Position numbers and translations under genes: made by a program. Positions 1 to 9,251 of a DNA stretch of 64,000 bases are shown piece after piece. This DNA comes from Segatella copri (GTDB lineage Bacteria > Bacteroidota > Bacteroidia > Bacteroidales > Bacteroidaceae), in the NCBI RefSeq assembly GCF_019249655.2, contig NZ_CP137557.1:650001-714000 (forward strand), in the 5' to 3' direction. The stretch's first letter is position 1; every line of letters begins with the position of its first letter. Below the pieces are notes generated by a model, which was not told where the DNA came from, did no database searches, and was given only the letters and a program-made list of their open reading frames with translations.

Positions 1-2776
1 GCAGGAATGATGCATTGCTCAGCATGTGGTCGTCGATGTAGATATCGTAACCATAAGCTGGAATGTCAGTAACCTGACCTGGAGTAGTCCATACGTTCAG
101 CATGTCTACGCTCTGGTTGTAAGAGGTACCCATGTTGGCATTCTTGATGAAGTAATTGTCGTTGACGAGCATGTACTTGCCCGACTGCCAAGCGAAGTCT
201 GCGATGACGCTGAGGCCCTTCCATGTGAAGTTGGTGCCGAAACCGCCAATCCATGGTGCATAGCGGTTCTTGCCCAGGAACACAGAGTTGTTGGTCTCGT
301 CGTATGTCTTGGTGATGTTGCCGTTCTTGTCGTACCACATAGGCTCACCGGTGCGTGAATCTACGCCAGCATAGCGTACATTGTAGAACTCACCGTAGGC
401 ATGACCCACCTGCAACTTCAGGCCAGTGCCTGAAAGCACGTATTCGTTGCGACCTGCAAACAGCTTTGTAATCTCGTTCTTGTTGTAGCAGATGTTGGCA
501 GATACACTCCAGCTCATATCCTTGGTCTTGATGAGGTCAACGTTTACGGTTGTCTCGAAACCCTTGTTTACCATGTTACCGATGTTACCCATACCCGAGG
601 TGAAACCTGTGGTCATAGAGTAAGGAATCTCCATCAGCATATCAGATGTTTCGTTGCGATAGAAGTTGGCATCCACGGTAACACGGTTGAACAAACCGAA
701 GTTCAAACCGATGTTCAGCTTGCTCACCTTCTCCCAAGTCAACTTGTCGTTGCTTGCCTGGGTGATATCGATGGAACCTTCGCCGTTGTAGTTGCTGCCG
801 GAACCGAAGAGTCCGTAGAAATCGTAAGAACCGGCACCTGAGTCATTACCGGTAGTACCATAGTTGGCGCTCACGGTCAGGTCGTCCAGCCATTTAACAC
901 CACGGAGGAAGCTTTCGCGCTTGGCATTCCACTTCAAGCCGAGGGAACCGAAGGTACCCCAACGGTGGTCTGGAGCAAACTTAGAGCTACCATCGAAACG
1001 GAGTGAAGCATATACGTAGTACTTCTCCTTGAAGTTATACTCGGCAGTACCGAAGAGAGAGTTGGCTACTTCCTCTGAACGGCTGTCAGTCTGGGCTGAT
1101 GGAGTGATGGTTGTAGCTGTGTTCAGCAACATGCGGCGAACGTCGGTCTGACCAGTAGTTACGATACCGAAACCACGACCCTTCTGGATGCGGGTCTCCT
1201 CACCCAGCAGCAGGTTTACATAATGAGGACCGAAGTTATGACGGAACTCTGCTGTATGAGTCAATGTGTAAGCATAGTAGCGGCTGAAGTCTGAAGCAAC
1301 ACCACCGGTATGAGCATCAATCACCTGACCCATTGGGGTAGTGAACTGATCGTATGGGAGACTAGCTCTGTCTGATGTAAGGTCGTAGCCAAACATAGAC
1401 TGCAGGGCTGTGAAAGTCAATCCCTCAAGAGGAGTGAACTGCTCGTTCAGCGACAGGTTGATGGTTACATTCTTGCGGTCCTGTTTTGTATTGGCTACAG
1501 TGAACCAAGGCAGCAGGAACTGAGAATAGAGAAGTCCGGCAGCGCGGTCGCCCTTTACCAGATTACCAGCCTCGTCGAAGCTATAATAATAAGGTGTATC
1601 GTATGGCAATGCCATCTTGGCAGCAACCAATGGGTTGGAAGCGTATGTCTTGCTGTTGTCAGCCCACATGCTGTTTTGGCTGTAGTCCTGAACACCGAAG
1701 TTAGAGCTGAAGCCCACCTTGAAGAACTTGTTCAGACGAGAGTTGATGCGGGCAGCCAATGTGCTGCGGCGCATGTTGGAAGCCTCAATCAAACCATCTT
1801 CCTGATGGTGGTTGAATGACACGAAATAGTTCATGGTCTGACCACCGCCCTGCAAGGTAGCGTTGATATCAGAAGTAGGAGCTGAGTTCTTGATCATCTC
1901 GTCGCGCCAGTCGGTGCTGATACCATACTTGTTTACCAGGTTGCGGATATTGTCGTTCACAGGCTGTCCGATCATGTCGCGGAACTGGATGTACTGCTGA
2001 GAGTTCATCATCTCTTCACCCTTGCTGGTAGCAGAAGAGATACCATACTGTGCCTTTACGGTGAGCTGAACCGACTCGTTGTACTTAGCCTGCTTGGTAG
2101 TGATGACAATAACACCGTTGGCAGCACGCGAACCATAGATAGAGGTAGACGCAGCATCCTTCAACACGGTGATGTTGGCAATGTCTGATGGGTTCAATGT
2201 GCTGAAGAAGCTAGCAGTGATAGGAGAACCATCGAGGATGAACAGAGGCTGGTTAGAAGAACCGATAGAGTTGACACCACGCAGACGGATCTGTGCAGCC
2301 TGTGAAGGGTCACCGGCAGATGACAGAACAGACAAACCAGATACCTGACCGGCGAGCGCATCAGTAAAGTTAGGGGTTACGACCGTTTCCAACTTCTTTT
2401 CTCCGATGTTGGAAATAGCGCCAACTACAGATCCCAACTTCTTGGCAGCACCGTAACCGGTGATGATAACCTGCTCAAGTACATGTGTGTCAGGATCCAA
2501 AACAACCTGCATCTTTTCAGATGCCTTCAATTTCTTGGTCACCATGCCGATATAGCTGAATTCCAGCTCGGCCTTGTTGCTCTCTAAATCAAGAGCGAAG
2601 TTACCGTCGATGTCGGTCACTGTACCAGAAGTAGTACCCACAATCTTTACAGATGCACCGATAATCGGTGAACCGTCTTCAGAAGAGGTAACTACACCAG
2701 AAACGTGAGTTTGTGCCAGCGCCATTCCCAAATTCAGGAAGACGCAAGCAATAAACATCATGAGTCTTTTTTCCAT
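1..2776 (-). CDS. SusC/RagA-family TonB-linked outer membrane protein (3' end outside window)
   Basis: The frame is open from an ATG at 2774-2776 to the left edge (about 925 codons), so the C-terminus is missing. The protein starts with a signal peptide (about residues 1-21, ending ALA-Q). A CarboxypepD_reg-like domain follows (VSGVVTSSEDGSPIIGASV), then a TonB plug (LRGVNSIGSSNQPLFILDG, LKDAASTSIYGSRAANGVI) and beta-barrel sequence. The last readable part (DDHMLSNASFL) matches the usual near-C-terminal SusC motif. SusC proteins are outer-membrane TonB-dependent channels that import oligosaccharides or peptides with a SusD lipoprotein lid. The partner is expected just to the left. It is divergent from the secreted protein at 3196 and has its own promoter at 2894-2925. 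The substrate cannot be told. Confidence 0.93.
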   Translation of the reverse strand, partial: MEKRLMMFIACVFLNLGMALAQTHVSGVVTSSEDGSPIIGASVKIVGTTSGTVTDIDGNFALDLESNKAELEFSYIGMVTKKLKASEKMQVVLDPDTHVLEQVIITGYGAAKKLGSVVGAISNIGEKKLETVVTPNFTDALAGQVSGLSVLSSAGDPSQAAQIRLRGVNSIGSSNQPLFILDGSPITASFFSTLNPSDIANITVLKDAASTSIYGSRAANGVIVITTKQAKYNESVQLTVKAQYGISSATSKGEEMMNSQQYIQFRDMIGQPVNDNIRNLVNKYGISTDWRDEMIKNSAPTSDINATLQGGGQTMNYFVSFNHHQEDGLIEASNMRRSTLAARINSRLNKFFKVGFSSNFGVQDYSQNSMWADNSKTYASNPLVAAKMALPYDTPYYYSFDEAGNLVKGDRAAGLLYSQFLLPWFTVANTKQDRKNVTINLSLNEQFTPLEGLTFTALQSMFGYDLTSDRASLPYDQFTTPMGQVIDAHTGGVASDFSRYYAYTLTHTAEFRHNFGPHYVNLLLGEETRIQKGRGFGIVTTGQTDVRRMLLNTATTITPSAQTDSRSEEVANSLFGTAEYNFKEKYYVYASLRFDGSSKFAPDHRWGTFGSLGLKWNAKRESFLRGVKWLDDLTVSANYGTTGNDSGAGSYDFYGLFGSGSNYNGEGSIDITQASNDKLTWEKVSKLNIGLNFGLFNRVTVDANFYRNETSDMLMEIPYSMTTGFTSGMGNIGNMVNKGFETTVNVDLIKTKDMSWSVSANICYNKNEITKLFAGRNEYVLSGTGLKLQVGHAYGEFYNVRYAGVDSRTGEPMWYDKNGNITKTYDETNNSVFLGKNRYAPWIGGFGTNFTWKGLSVIADFAWQSGKYMLVNDNYFIKNANMGTSYNQSVDMLNVWTTPGQVTDIPAYGYDIYIDDHMLSNASFL

Positions 2777-2893
2777 AGATCTCTTTTTTTCTTTTTATTG
2801 TTATTACTTACTATTTTTAACTTTAAAGTGTATTCTACTAATTTTTTTCGTCATTTTTAGCCCCTGATAGAAGGGGTGTCCCTGAAATCGGTG

Positions 2894-2925
2894 CAAAATT
2901 AAGCAAAATTTATCTTTCTTCCAAA
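2894..2925 (-). promoter_or_regulatory. Bacteroidota-type promoter for the leftward SusC gene
   Basis: On the minus strand a TAATTTTG (-7 element, 2894-2901) is preceded by TTTG (-33 element, 2922-2925) with a 20-bp spacer. This matches the primary sigma consensus of Bacteroidota (TTTG, 19-20 bp, TAnnTTTG). The predicted leader is about 115 nt. Confidence 0.7.
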
Positions 2926-3076
2926 TGTTTTTGAGAAAATATAAAATAAATGGCTATATTTTCGGATAACTTGACGTTTTGTAAACCAAAAAAGGGTGAA
3001 ATTTGCTATTTTTTATATTCATTAATGTATTTTTGTTAGTAAATGTTAGTTTTATGCAGTTTTTATGCAAAAATTC

Positions 3077-3107
3077 TTGTGAGTTTCAATATAAATTATT
3101 ATCTTTG
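3077..3107 (+). promoter_or_regulatory. Bacteroidota-type promoter for the secreted protein at 3196
   Basis: TATCTTTG at 3100-3107 has a TTG at 3077-3079, 20 bp upstream. Transcription would start near 3113, giving a leader of about 83 nt. This also argues against the longer frame that opens at 3043, because that start lies upstream of the promoter. Confidence 0.7.
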
Positions 3108-3195
3108 CCGCCAAAATGGAGGAAGATTAACGCTCATAGGGCGTGATGAGTTACGGATAATAAATTTAAATATTATAATTTTAAAAGTCGAAAGT

Positions 3196-5676
3196 ATGAG
3201 AAAAGTTTTACTTTTTGCGACAGCATTGTGCCTTTCTTCAGCAGCAATGGCACAGACATCAATTGAATCTGCTCTCGATGCCCAGAAGGGTGAGAATACC
3301 TATAAGGTAGAGAGCAGTGAGGCTAAGAACACTTATTGGAAGTTTACAGCAGACAAGAACTATCTTGCCAAGGTATCTCCATTGTCTGGATCAAGCAATG
3401 TTCCTACTGTATTTACATCGGTAGAAGGAACAGATTCACTCACCCTGGGTGGTGCGGGCTTGAAGTATCCTTCTAAAGCGTATGCCTTGGAAAAGGGTAA
3501 GACCTACTACTTCATCATGAACATGACGGGTGAGTCGGGCTTCAACCTCGACTTGTCTGAGATGTCTTCTTATGGCAAGGGTCTCTCTCAGGACAATCCT
3601 GCCGAGTTGAAGGTAGGTGAGGAGTTGTTCCTGGGTAATCCGCTGGGTGTTCAGTATGAGAACACTACTGCCTATGTTACCTATACAGCCGAGAAGACTG
3701 CGCAGCTTCAGCTCGCTTTCTCAAGCTATGTTTCAGGTGCCAATGTGAATGGTAATGATGTTTCTACAGTCTATGACCAGACTACAGGCGGATATGTGCT
3801 GAAAGTAAGCGTAGAGAAGGGTAAGACTTATACCATCGCACTGAATCTTCAGGGTAGTGTCGTTGCAAACTCTAAGCTCGTAGAGGTGAAGGCTGGTTCT
3901 CTTGAGATGCCATTCGTTTTGAACGAGGGTGAGAACAAGGTGCCTGTTGAGAAGGGCGACTATTACTTTACTTATACTCCTACCAAGACGGGTTATCTGA
4001 ACATCTCCAGCGATGCTGTGCTTGCTGGCGGTCAGGTAAAGGTATATTCCAACTTGAACAATATCACCTATCAGGAGGTAGCGGCTTCTTCTGAGCCTGG
4101 TACCTATAATGTTCGCGTTGAGATTCCTTATACAGGTACTACCTATTATATTGTAGTGAACAAGTTGCAGGATTCTGATGCCGAGGATGTAATCAAGGCA
4201 GAAATGCAGGAATACCAGCCAGGTGAGACTGTGAATACAGCCTTCGAATTGACTGAACTCCCTGTAGAGAAGACTTTGCCTAGTGCCAAGGGTACCTATT
4301 ATTATAAGCTCACGGTTCCTGCCAACACAGAGAAATTTGTTACGGTTGAGACTGATGCCAATCTCGATGCAGCTACATCTATCATCTTCTACAACCAGCA
4401 GAATGGCGAGTATGGTGCTGCTACAGTAAAGGATGGCTTGCTGAAGACCTTCGTTGGTGGCCAGTCTTACGATATTACTTACATCCTGAAGGTTACAGCC
4501 AATGAGGATAATCCATTGGCATTCAAGGTTTCATATCTGGATGTAGAGAAGGGCTCTCTTGCAACAAACCCAGCTGAAGCTGTGGAGGGTGAAAACGAAA
4601 TCACCGTAGAGGGCACAGAATACTTCAAATATACAGCTACCAAGAATGGCAAGCTCAATGTGGAGGTTGAACCAGGTGTTACCGTCAGCTTCCCTAGAGG
4701 TACAGGCATGTATGATGGTGAATACACTGCCATCAACAAGGGTACCGACTTCTTTATCGAGGCTACTGCCGGAACCACTTATCTGATTAAGGTATCTGGT
4801 GCAGCCAAGGGTACAACCATGTATCTGGAAGAGAAGGAGTTCTCTGCCGGTGAGTCTCGCACCAACCCTATCGTCATGGAGGATGATGAATATACATTCA
4901 CCAAGGCAGGTGCTGCTGACCTCTGGTTGCAGTATAACGTAACTGAGGATGGTGTTCTCGACTTCGCCTGCGACCAAGGCTATAATGGTGGCAGCGACCG
5001 CATCGAAGTCTTCAAGAATGAGGAGCCATACGGAACTACCATGATGGGTACTGAGAACTTTGGTAGTGTTTCAGTCACCGTATATAAGGGTAAGGTTATC
5101 GTTAGCAAGGGCGATAAGCTCTATATCCACTGCGTTATCGCAGGTAAGGTTACCGGTAGCAAGATCAAGTTTACCAAGCATGAGGCTGAGCCAGGTGAAA
5201 CTGTAACCAATCCATTGGTTATCACCAAGGGTAAGACCGTAACCATTACAGGTGCTTCTCGCAGTACTCCTGTATGGATGAAGGCTTCACTCCCAGCAGG
5301 CAAGACCACCTTCCGCCTGAGCGACTATATGATGACTACCCTCTACAACAGTCTGGAGGATGCCAAGAATGGCGCCAATGCCGAGGAGATAAGAGCTGAT
5401 TACGTAACGCTTCCTGACGGATCATACGTTCGTGAGTTTACCAAGGAGATGGCAGCAGCTGGCGATGTTTACTTCCAGTTTGTTGATTCCTATGGTGCTA
5501 CCGACTTCACCTGGTTGAGTGATGAGGCTACAGGCATCTGGAACATCGAGGCAGCTGGCGACAGCAAGGTATCTATCTTCAAGATGGACGGTACCCAGGT
5601 GAACCAGATTTCAGGCAATGGTGTATACATCATCAAGTCTAACGGTAAGACCAAGAAGATTGTTGTCAAGAAGTAA
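3196..5676 (+). CDS. Secreted beta-sandwich repeat protein with T9SS-type C-terminal sorting domain
   Basis: The protein has 826 residues from the ATG at 3196, which opens directly onto a signal peptide (MRKVLLFATALCLSSAAMAQ). The frame is open further upstream, but that part precedes the promoter and lacks export features. The body is four or more related units of about 100 residues, each with a motif like NPxxLxxGENxxxxxxGxYYFxYTxxxxGxLxxxxD. This recalls bacterial pre-peptidase C-terminal (PPC) beta-sandwich domains. The last ~45 residues (VSIFKMDGTQV, GNGVYIIKSNG, KKIVVKK) look like a Por secretion tail, so export through the T9SS to the cell surface is likely. No catalytic motif is seen. 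It may be an adhesin or binding protein. The function is inferred from architecture only. Confidence 0.85.
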   Translation: MRKVLLFATALCLSSAAMAQTSIESALDAQKGENTYKVESSEAKNTYWKFTADKNYLAKVSPLSGSSNVPTVFTSVEGTDSLTLGGAGLKYPSKAYALEKGKTYYFIMNMTGESGFNLDLSEMSSYGKGLSQDNPAELKVGEELFLGNPLGVQYENTTAYVTYTAEKTAQLQLAFSSYVSGANVNGNDVSTVYDQTTGGYVLKVSVEKGKTYTIALNLQGSVVANSKLVEVKAGSLEMPFVLNEGENKVPVEKGDYYFTYTPTKTGYLNISSDAVLAGGQVKVYSNLNNITYQEVAASSEPGTYNVRVEIPYTGTTYYIVVNKLQDSDAEDVIKAEMQEYQPGETVNTAFELTELPVEKTLPSAKGTYYYKLTVPANTEKFVTVETDANLDAATSIIFYNQQNGEYGAATVKDGLLKTFVGGQSYDITYILKVTANEDNPLAFKVSYLDVEKGSLATNPAEAVEGENEITVEGTEYFKYTATKNGKLNVEVEPGVTVSFPRGTGMYDGEYTAINKGTDFFIEATAGTTYLIKVSGAAKGTTMYLEEKEFSAGESRTNPIVMEDDEYTFTKAGAADLWLQYNVTEDGVLDFACDQGYNGGSDRIEVFKNEEPYGTTMMGTENFGSVSVTVYKGKVIVSKGDKLYIHCVIAGKVTGSKIKFTKHEAEPGETVTNPLVITKGKTVTITGASRSTPVWMKASLPAGKTTFRLSDYMMTTLYNSLEDAKNGANAEEIRADYVTLPDGSYVREFTKEMAAAGDVYFQFVDSYGATDFTWLSDEATGIWNIEAAGDSKVSIFKMDGTQVNQISGNGVYIIKSNGKTKKIVVKK

Positions 5677-5712
5677 TGGGTCATAGTGTGATAAGACAAA
5701 ACATTATATAAT

Positions 5713-5756
5713 AAAGGTGCAAGTGGGGTGTGAAAACTCCGCCTGCGCCCTTTTTC
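5713..5756 (+). terminator. Rho-independent terminator after the 3196 gene
   Basis: An imperfect GC-containing stem (AAAGGTGCAAGTGGGG with CTCCGCCTGCGCCCTTT, with wobble pairs and a small bulge) closes a short loop and ends in TTTTT. It lies 36 bp after the stop codon at 5676. Confidence 0.7.
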
Positions 5757-5855
5757 GTCAAAATATCACCTGCTTTCAACCTGTTATTTCTATCAGGAAA
5801 AGAGAAAAGAATTAAGTAATTATTATATTTATACACATTAAAAAACGAGAAAACT

Positions 5856-8800
5856 ATGAGAGGTCTCAAAAGACTGCTTTTGGCTTCCGTCTTGTGTGCG
5901 GGATATACCCAGGCCACCTGGGCTATCAAGGCATATCCCCATCCAATCACGATGCGGCAGCCTGACGGCACCACCTTGTTGGTAAGAATACAAGGTGATG
6001 AGAATTTCCACTTCGTTACTACCACGGATGGATTTCTCCTGAACAAGGACAAGAAGGGTTATTTCTGTTACGTGGATTACGACTGGAAAACCCAGAAGAA
6101 AGTGATGACCAGGCAGAGAGCCCACAATGTGGATGCGCGATCTGAAAAGGAGAAGAAACTCCTGGAGTCATTGACCAGTGCGAAAGATGCCACTGCCGAC
6201 ATCTTGAGCAAAACCCCTATCATGAAGAAGGCGCCTAACAAGTTCCTGAGCCGCCGCATCGTTGCTCCCCGCAAGTATGCTGCCGAAACAAGAACCGGAG
6301 AGGCTGCTGTCAAGGAATCGCAGTATCTGGTGGTCCTGGTTAACTTCCAGGATAGCGTGCTTCGACACACCCAGCAGGACTTCGACCACTGGCTGAACCA
6401 GCCTGGCTACAGCGAGAACGGCGGTACGGGTAGTGTGAAGGATTACTACCGCGACAATTCCATGGGTCAGTTTATCCCTAACTTCAAGGTAGTGGGTCCA
6501 TACACCCTTTCCAAGCCAACAGCTTACTATGGTGGCAACAGCAGCAGTACCAGCGGTACTGATACCAACCCACGCGACATGGTGAAGGAGGCTGTGGAAC
6601 TCGCCAAGAAGAACAATCCTGATCTGGATTTCCGCCAGTTTGATAACGATGGCGATGGCATCATGGACAACTGCTACGTAATCTATGCCGGTTACAGCGA
6701 GGCAAGTACTGCCAATGGTGATGACATCTGGCCACACAGCTGGTATCTGGACGATAACACCACCATCGATGGTATCTTGATTCACGACTATTCCTGCTCT
6801 GCCGAGCTGGTAGGTATGCCAGGTGCTCCTGTAGTTCCATCTATGGATGGTATCGGAACCTTCACCCATGAGTTCGGTCATGTGCTGGGTCTCAAGGATA
6901 TGTACGACACCGATGATACCAGCAATGGTAAGGGTATCGACCCGGGTGCCTACAGCCTTTATGCCTCTGGCAGCTACAACAACGATAGCCGTACTCCTCC
7001 TTGCCTGATGGCATTCGAGCGTATGCAGATGGGCTGGATGAAGGAAGGCGAGGACATCGTAGAGGTGAAGAACCCTGAGGATGTTACCCTGACTTCTATC
7101 GCCGACAACAAGGCACGCTTCATCAACTGCCAGCCAGACCGTACCCCAGGTACAGGTATGGAATGGTTCATCCTGGAAAACCGTCAGAAGACAGGTTGGG
7201 ACAAGTATATCCCGGGTCATGGTCTGCTCATCACTCATTACGACTATACCGATGAGATGAAGAAAGACTGGTGGGATATCAACGGACCAAACAACAGTGC
7301 CAAGCATCGCTGCATGTATATCGTGCCAGCCGACGGCATCGACAACGAGGTGACCCGTAGCGGCGATACCTATCCAGGTAAATCAGCCAATACATCTTTC
7401 ACCGACACCACCACCCCTAATTCCCTGAATTGGGCGAAGGAACCGGTTAACGTGCCTATCACCAATATCATGGAGCAGGACGGCAACGTGATGTTCCAGG
7501 TTAATGGCGGTACCAGCAAGTGGAACTTCATCAAGACACTTGTGCCTGAGATGATTTACGATACCAAGGCCACTTTCAAGGCAAACATCGAAAGCAACAA
7601 GGTAGATGTGGATGAGGTAGGCTTCTGCTGGAAGGAAGGTGCTTCTGCCGACCCAACCCTCACCGATGGCGTGAGCGCAGCAGGCAAGGTAGAGAATATC
7701 AAGGATGCTTCTTTCACAGCCAAGGACTTGCAGCCAGGAACCACCTACAGCGTACGTTCTTACATGAAGATGAGCGATGGCAGCGTAGTATATGGTTCAC
7801 CGGTTCCATTCACCACCGAGTGGGCATACGCCAACGTAACCCTGGATACTCCATTCTACGGAAACTTCCTGAGCTGGACAGACGGCAACCCTGACGGATG
7901 GCAGATTATCGACCACAATGGCGATGGTACCACCTGGTATCAGGACGAGGGTGCCCAGGCCGTTCACTATTCTCTGAACTATTGGAACGATGCAGATGAT
8001 TATCTCATCAGCCGTCGCCGCTTCCACGTGCCAGAGAAGGGCGTGATGTTCTTCACCCGTGGTGTGACAGAAGAGAAAGGCGTTGAAGACCTGGAGGTAT
8101 TGGTTTCTACCAAGACCAACGATCTGAACGATTTCCACCTAGTGAAGCGTTTCTCTTTTGCCGATTACTTCGGTGCTCAGCATGCTGAGGAGGTAGATTT
8201 GAGCCAGTTTGCCGGAAAGGATATCTATGTAGCCTTCCGTGTCTGCTCAGAGAGAATGCAGAACGACCTCTGGTTGTGGAACGTGATGGTAACCCAGAAG
8301 CTCGGTACTCCTAAGGACGTGAAGCTGGAGAGAACCAGCGAGAGCGTGCTTACTGCATCATGGAGCCCTGTGGAAGGTGCTGATAATTACTATCTCTGCC
8401 TCAGTAGAGAGACCAATAAGACCAACTTGCAGACCGTGTTCACCCCAATGGATTTCTATCAGAATGTAGAGGGTGATGTAGTTCTGGGCACAGGTTCTAT
8501 CCAGTTCCGCAGCAATGGTTCTGTTACCCTGAAGGATTGTCCTGACGGCATCAAGGACTGCAAGTTCATCGTCACAGCATCCGGTCCGCTCGGTTCTTCT
8601 GAGTTGAGCATCGAGGGTACTGAGGATGGCAAGACATGGAATGCCGTGGGTTCCAAGATTACCCTGAAGGAATATGATTCAGAAGGTCAGGAAGAGGATT
8701 ACTCTACCTATCTGGAGAACAAGAAGTACAGACAGCTGCGCTTCAAGTTCAAGAATGGCGGTAGAAATGGCCGTATCAAGTATCTCACACTTACCTACAA

Positions 8801-9224
8801 CGACGGTAAGGTTTATGAGGACTTGGCAGCCGGTTCTGTGCCAACCAACGTGATTCCTATTACCAACAAGGAAGACGGCGAGTATGATGAGGGCAAGTAC
8901 CGTGTTTGGGTAGCTTCAGGTAAGGGCAACCTTTACTACGATGAGTCTGCACCTGTTTACTACCAGGCAAATACCTCTACAGGCATCCACGATGTCATCG
9001 AGGGTACCGGCTTCGGCATCAGCGTGAACGGTGGCAATATCCAGGTAGATGGCATCAAGGCAGGCTACACCGTGACCTGTACATCTGCTGCAGGTATTCA
9101 GCTCTATACCGCTGAGGCTCGCTCTGGCAGTCTGAACTTCCAGGTTCCTGCAGGCACCGGCATGGCTATCATCAGCGTAAGTGGCGAGGGCAAGACCCAT
9201 CGCAGCAAGATTATCATCAAGTAA
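5856..9224 (+). CDS. M6-family (immune inhibitor A-like) secreted zinc metalloprotease with T9SS tail
   Basis: The protein has 1,122 residues and starts with a signal peptide of about 23 residues. An N-terminal pro-region (ITMRQPDGTTLLVRIQGDENFHFVTTTDGF) typical of the Bacteroidota M6 branch follows. The catalytic domain spans about residues 150-550 and shows the zinc motif HEFGHVLGLKD, with H338, E339, H342 and D348. It is followed by a fibronectin type III-like segment (about 560-660), a choice-of-anchor J / cleaved-adhesin-like sandwich (about 665-825), more beta-rich sequence, and a C-terminal sorting domain ending HRSKIIIK. M6 peptidases are secreted zinc endopeptidases. The next gene starts 27 bp downstream, so the two are probably co-transcribed. 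A second M6 protease with the same motif lies at 34048. Confidence 0.93.
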   Translation: MRGLKRLLLASVLCAGYTQATWAIKAYPHPITMRQPDGTTLLVRIQGDENFHFVTTTDGFLLNKDKKGYFCYVDYDWKTQKKVMTRQRAHNVDARSEKEKKLLESLTSAKDATADILSKTPIMKKAPNKFLSRRIVAPRKYAAETRTGEAAVKESQYLVVLVNFQDSVLRHTQQDFDHWLNQPGYSENGGTGSVKDYYRDNSMGQFIPNFKVVGPYTLSKPTAYYGGNSSSTSGTDTNPRDMVKEAVELAKKNNPDLDFRQFDNDGDGIMDNCYVIYAGYSEASTANGDDIWPHSWYLDDNTTIDGILIHDYSCSAELVGMPGAPVVPSMDGIGTFTHEFGHVLGLKDMYDTDDTSNGKGIDPGAYSLYASGSYNNDSRTPPCLMAFERMQMGWMKEGEDIVEVKNPEDVTLTSIADNKARFINCQPDRTPGTGMEWFILENRQKTGWDKYIPGHGLLITHYDYTDEMKKDWWDINGPNNSAKHRCMYIVPADGIDNEVTRSGDTYPGKSANTSFTDTTTPNSLNWAKEPVNVPITNIMEQDGNVMFQVNGGTSKWNFIKTLVPEMIYDTKATFKANIESNKVDVDEVGFCWKEGASADPTLTDGVSAAGKVENIKDASFTAKDLQPGTTYSVRSYMKMSDGSVVYGSPVPFTTEWAYANVTLDTPFYGNFLSWTDGNPDGWQIIDHNGDGTTWYQDEGAQAVHYSLNYWNDADDYLISRRRFHVPEKGVMFFTRGVTEEKGVEDLEVLVSTKTNDLNDFHLVKRFSFADYFGAQHAEEVDLSQFAGKDIYVAFRVCSERMQNDLWLWNVMVTQKLGTPKDVKLERTSESVLTASWSPVEGADNYYLCLSRETNKTNLQTVFTPMDFYQNVEGDVVLGTGSIQFRSNGSVTLKDCPDGIKDCKFIVTASGPLGSSELSIEGTEDGKTWNAVGSKITLKEYDSEGQEEDYSTYLENKKYRQLRFKFKNGGRNGRIKYLTLTYNDGKVYEDLAAGSVPTNVIPITNKEDGEYDEGKYRVWVASGKGNLYYDESAPVYYQANTSTGIHDVIEGTGFGISVNGGNIQVDGIKAGYTVTCTSAAGIQLYTAEARSGSLNFQVPAGTGMAIISVSGEGKTHRSKIIIK

Positions 9225-9251
9225 TAAATAATAGCATCAAATAGAACATTT

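Larger units (their letters stand above)
2777..3195. promoter_or_regulatory. Divergent intergenic region between SusC and a secreted protein
   Basis: This 419-bp AT-rich region has no gene. It holds one promoter for each direction (listed separately) and long untranslated leaders on both sides: about 115 nt for the SusC gene and about 85 nt for the rightward gene. A small GC hairpin (CCCCT with AGGGG, near 2860-2878) lies inside the SusC leader. I see no clear operator. Confidence 0.6.
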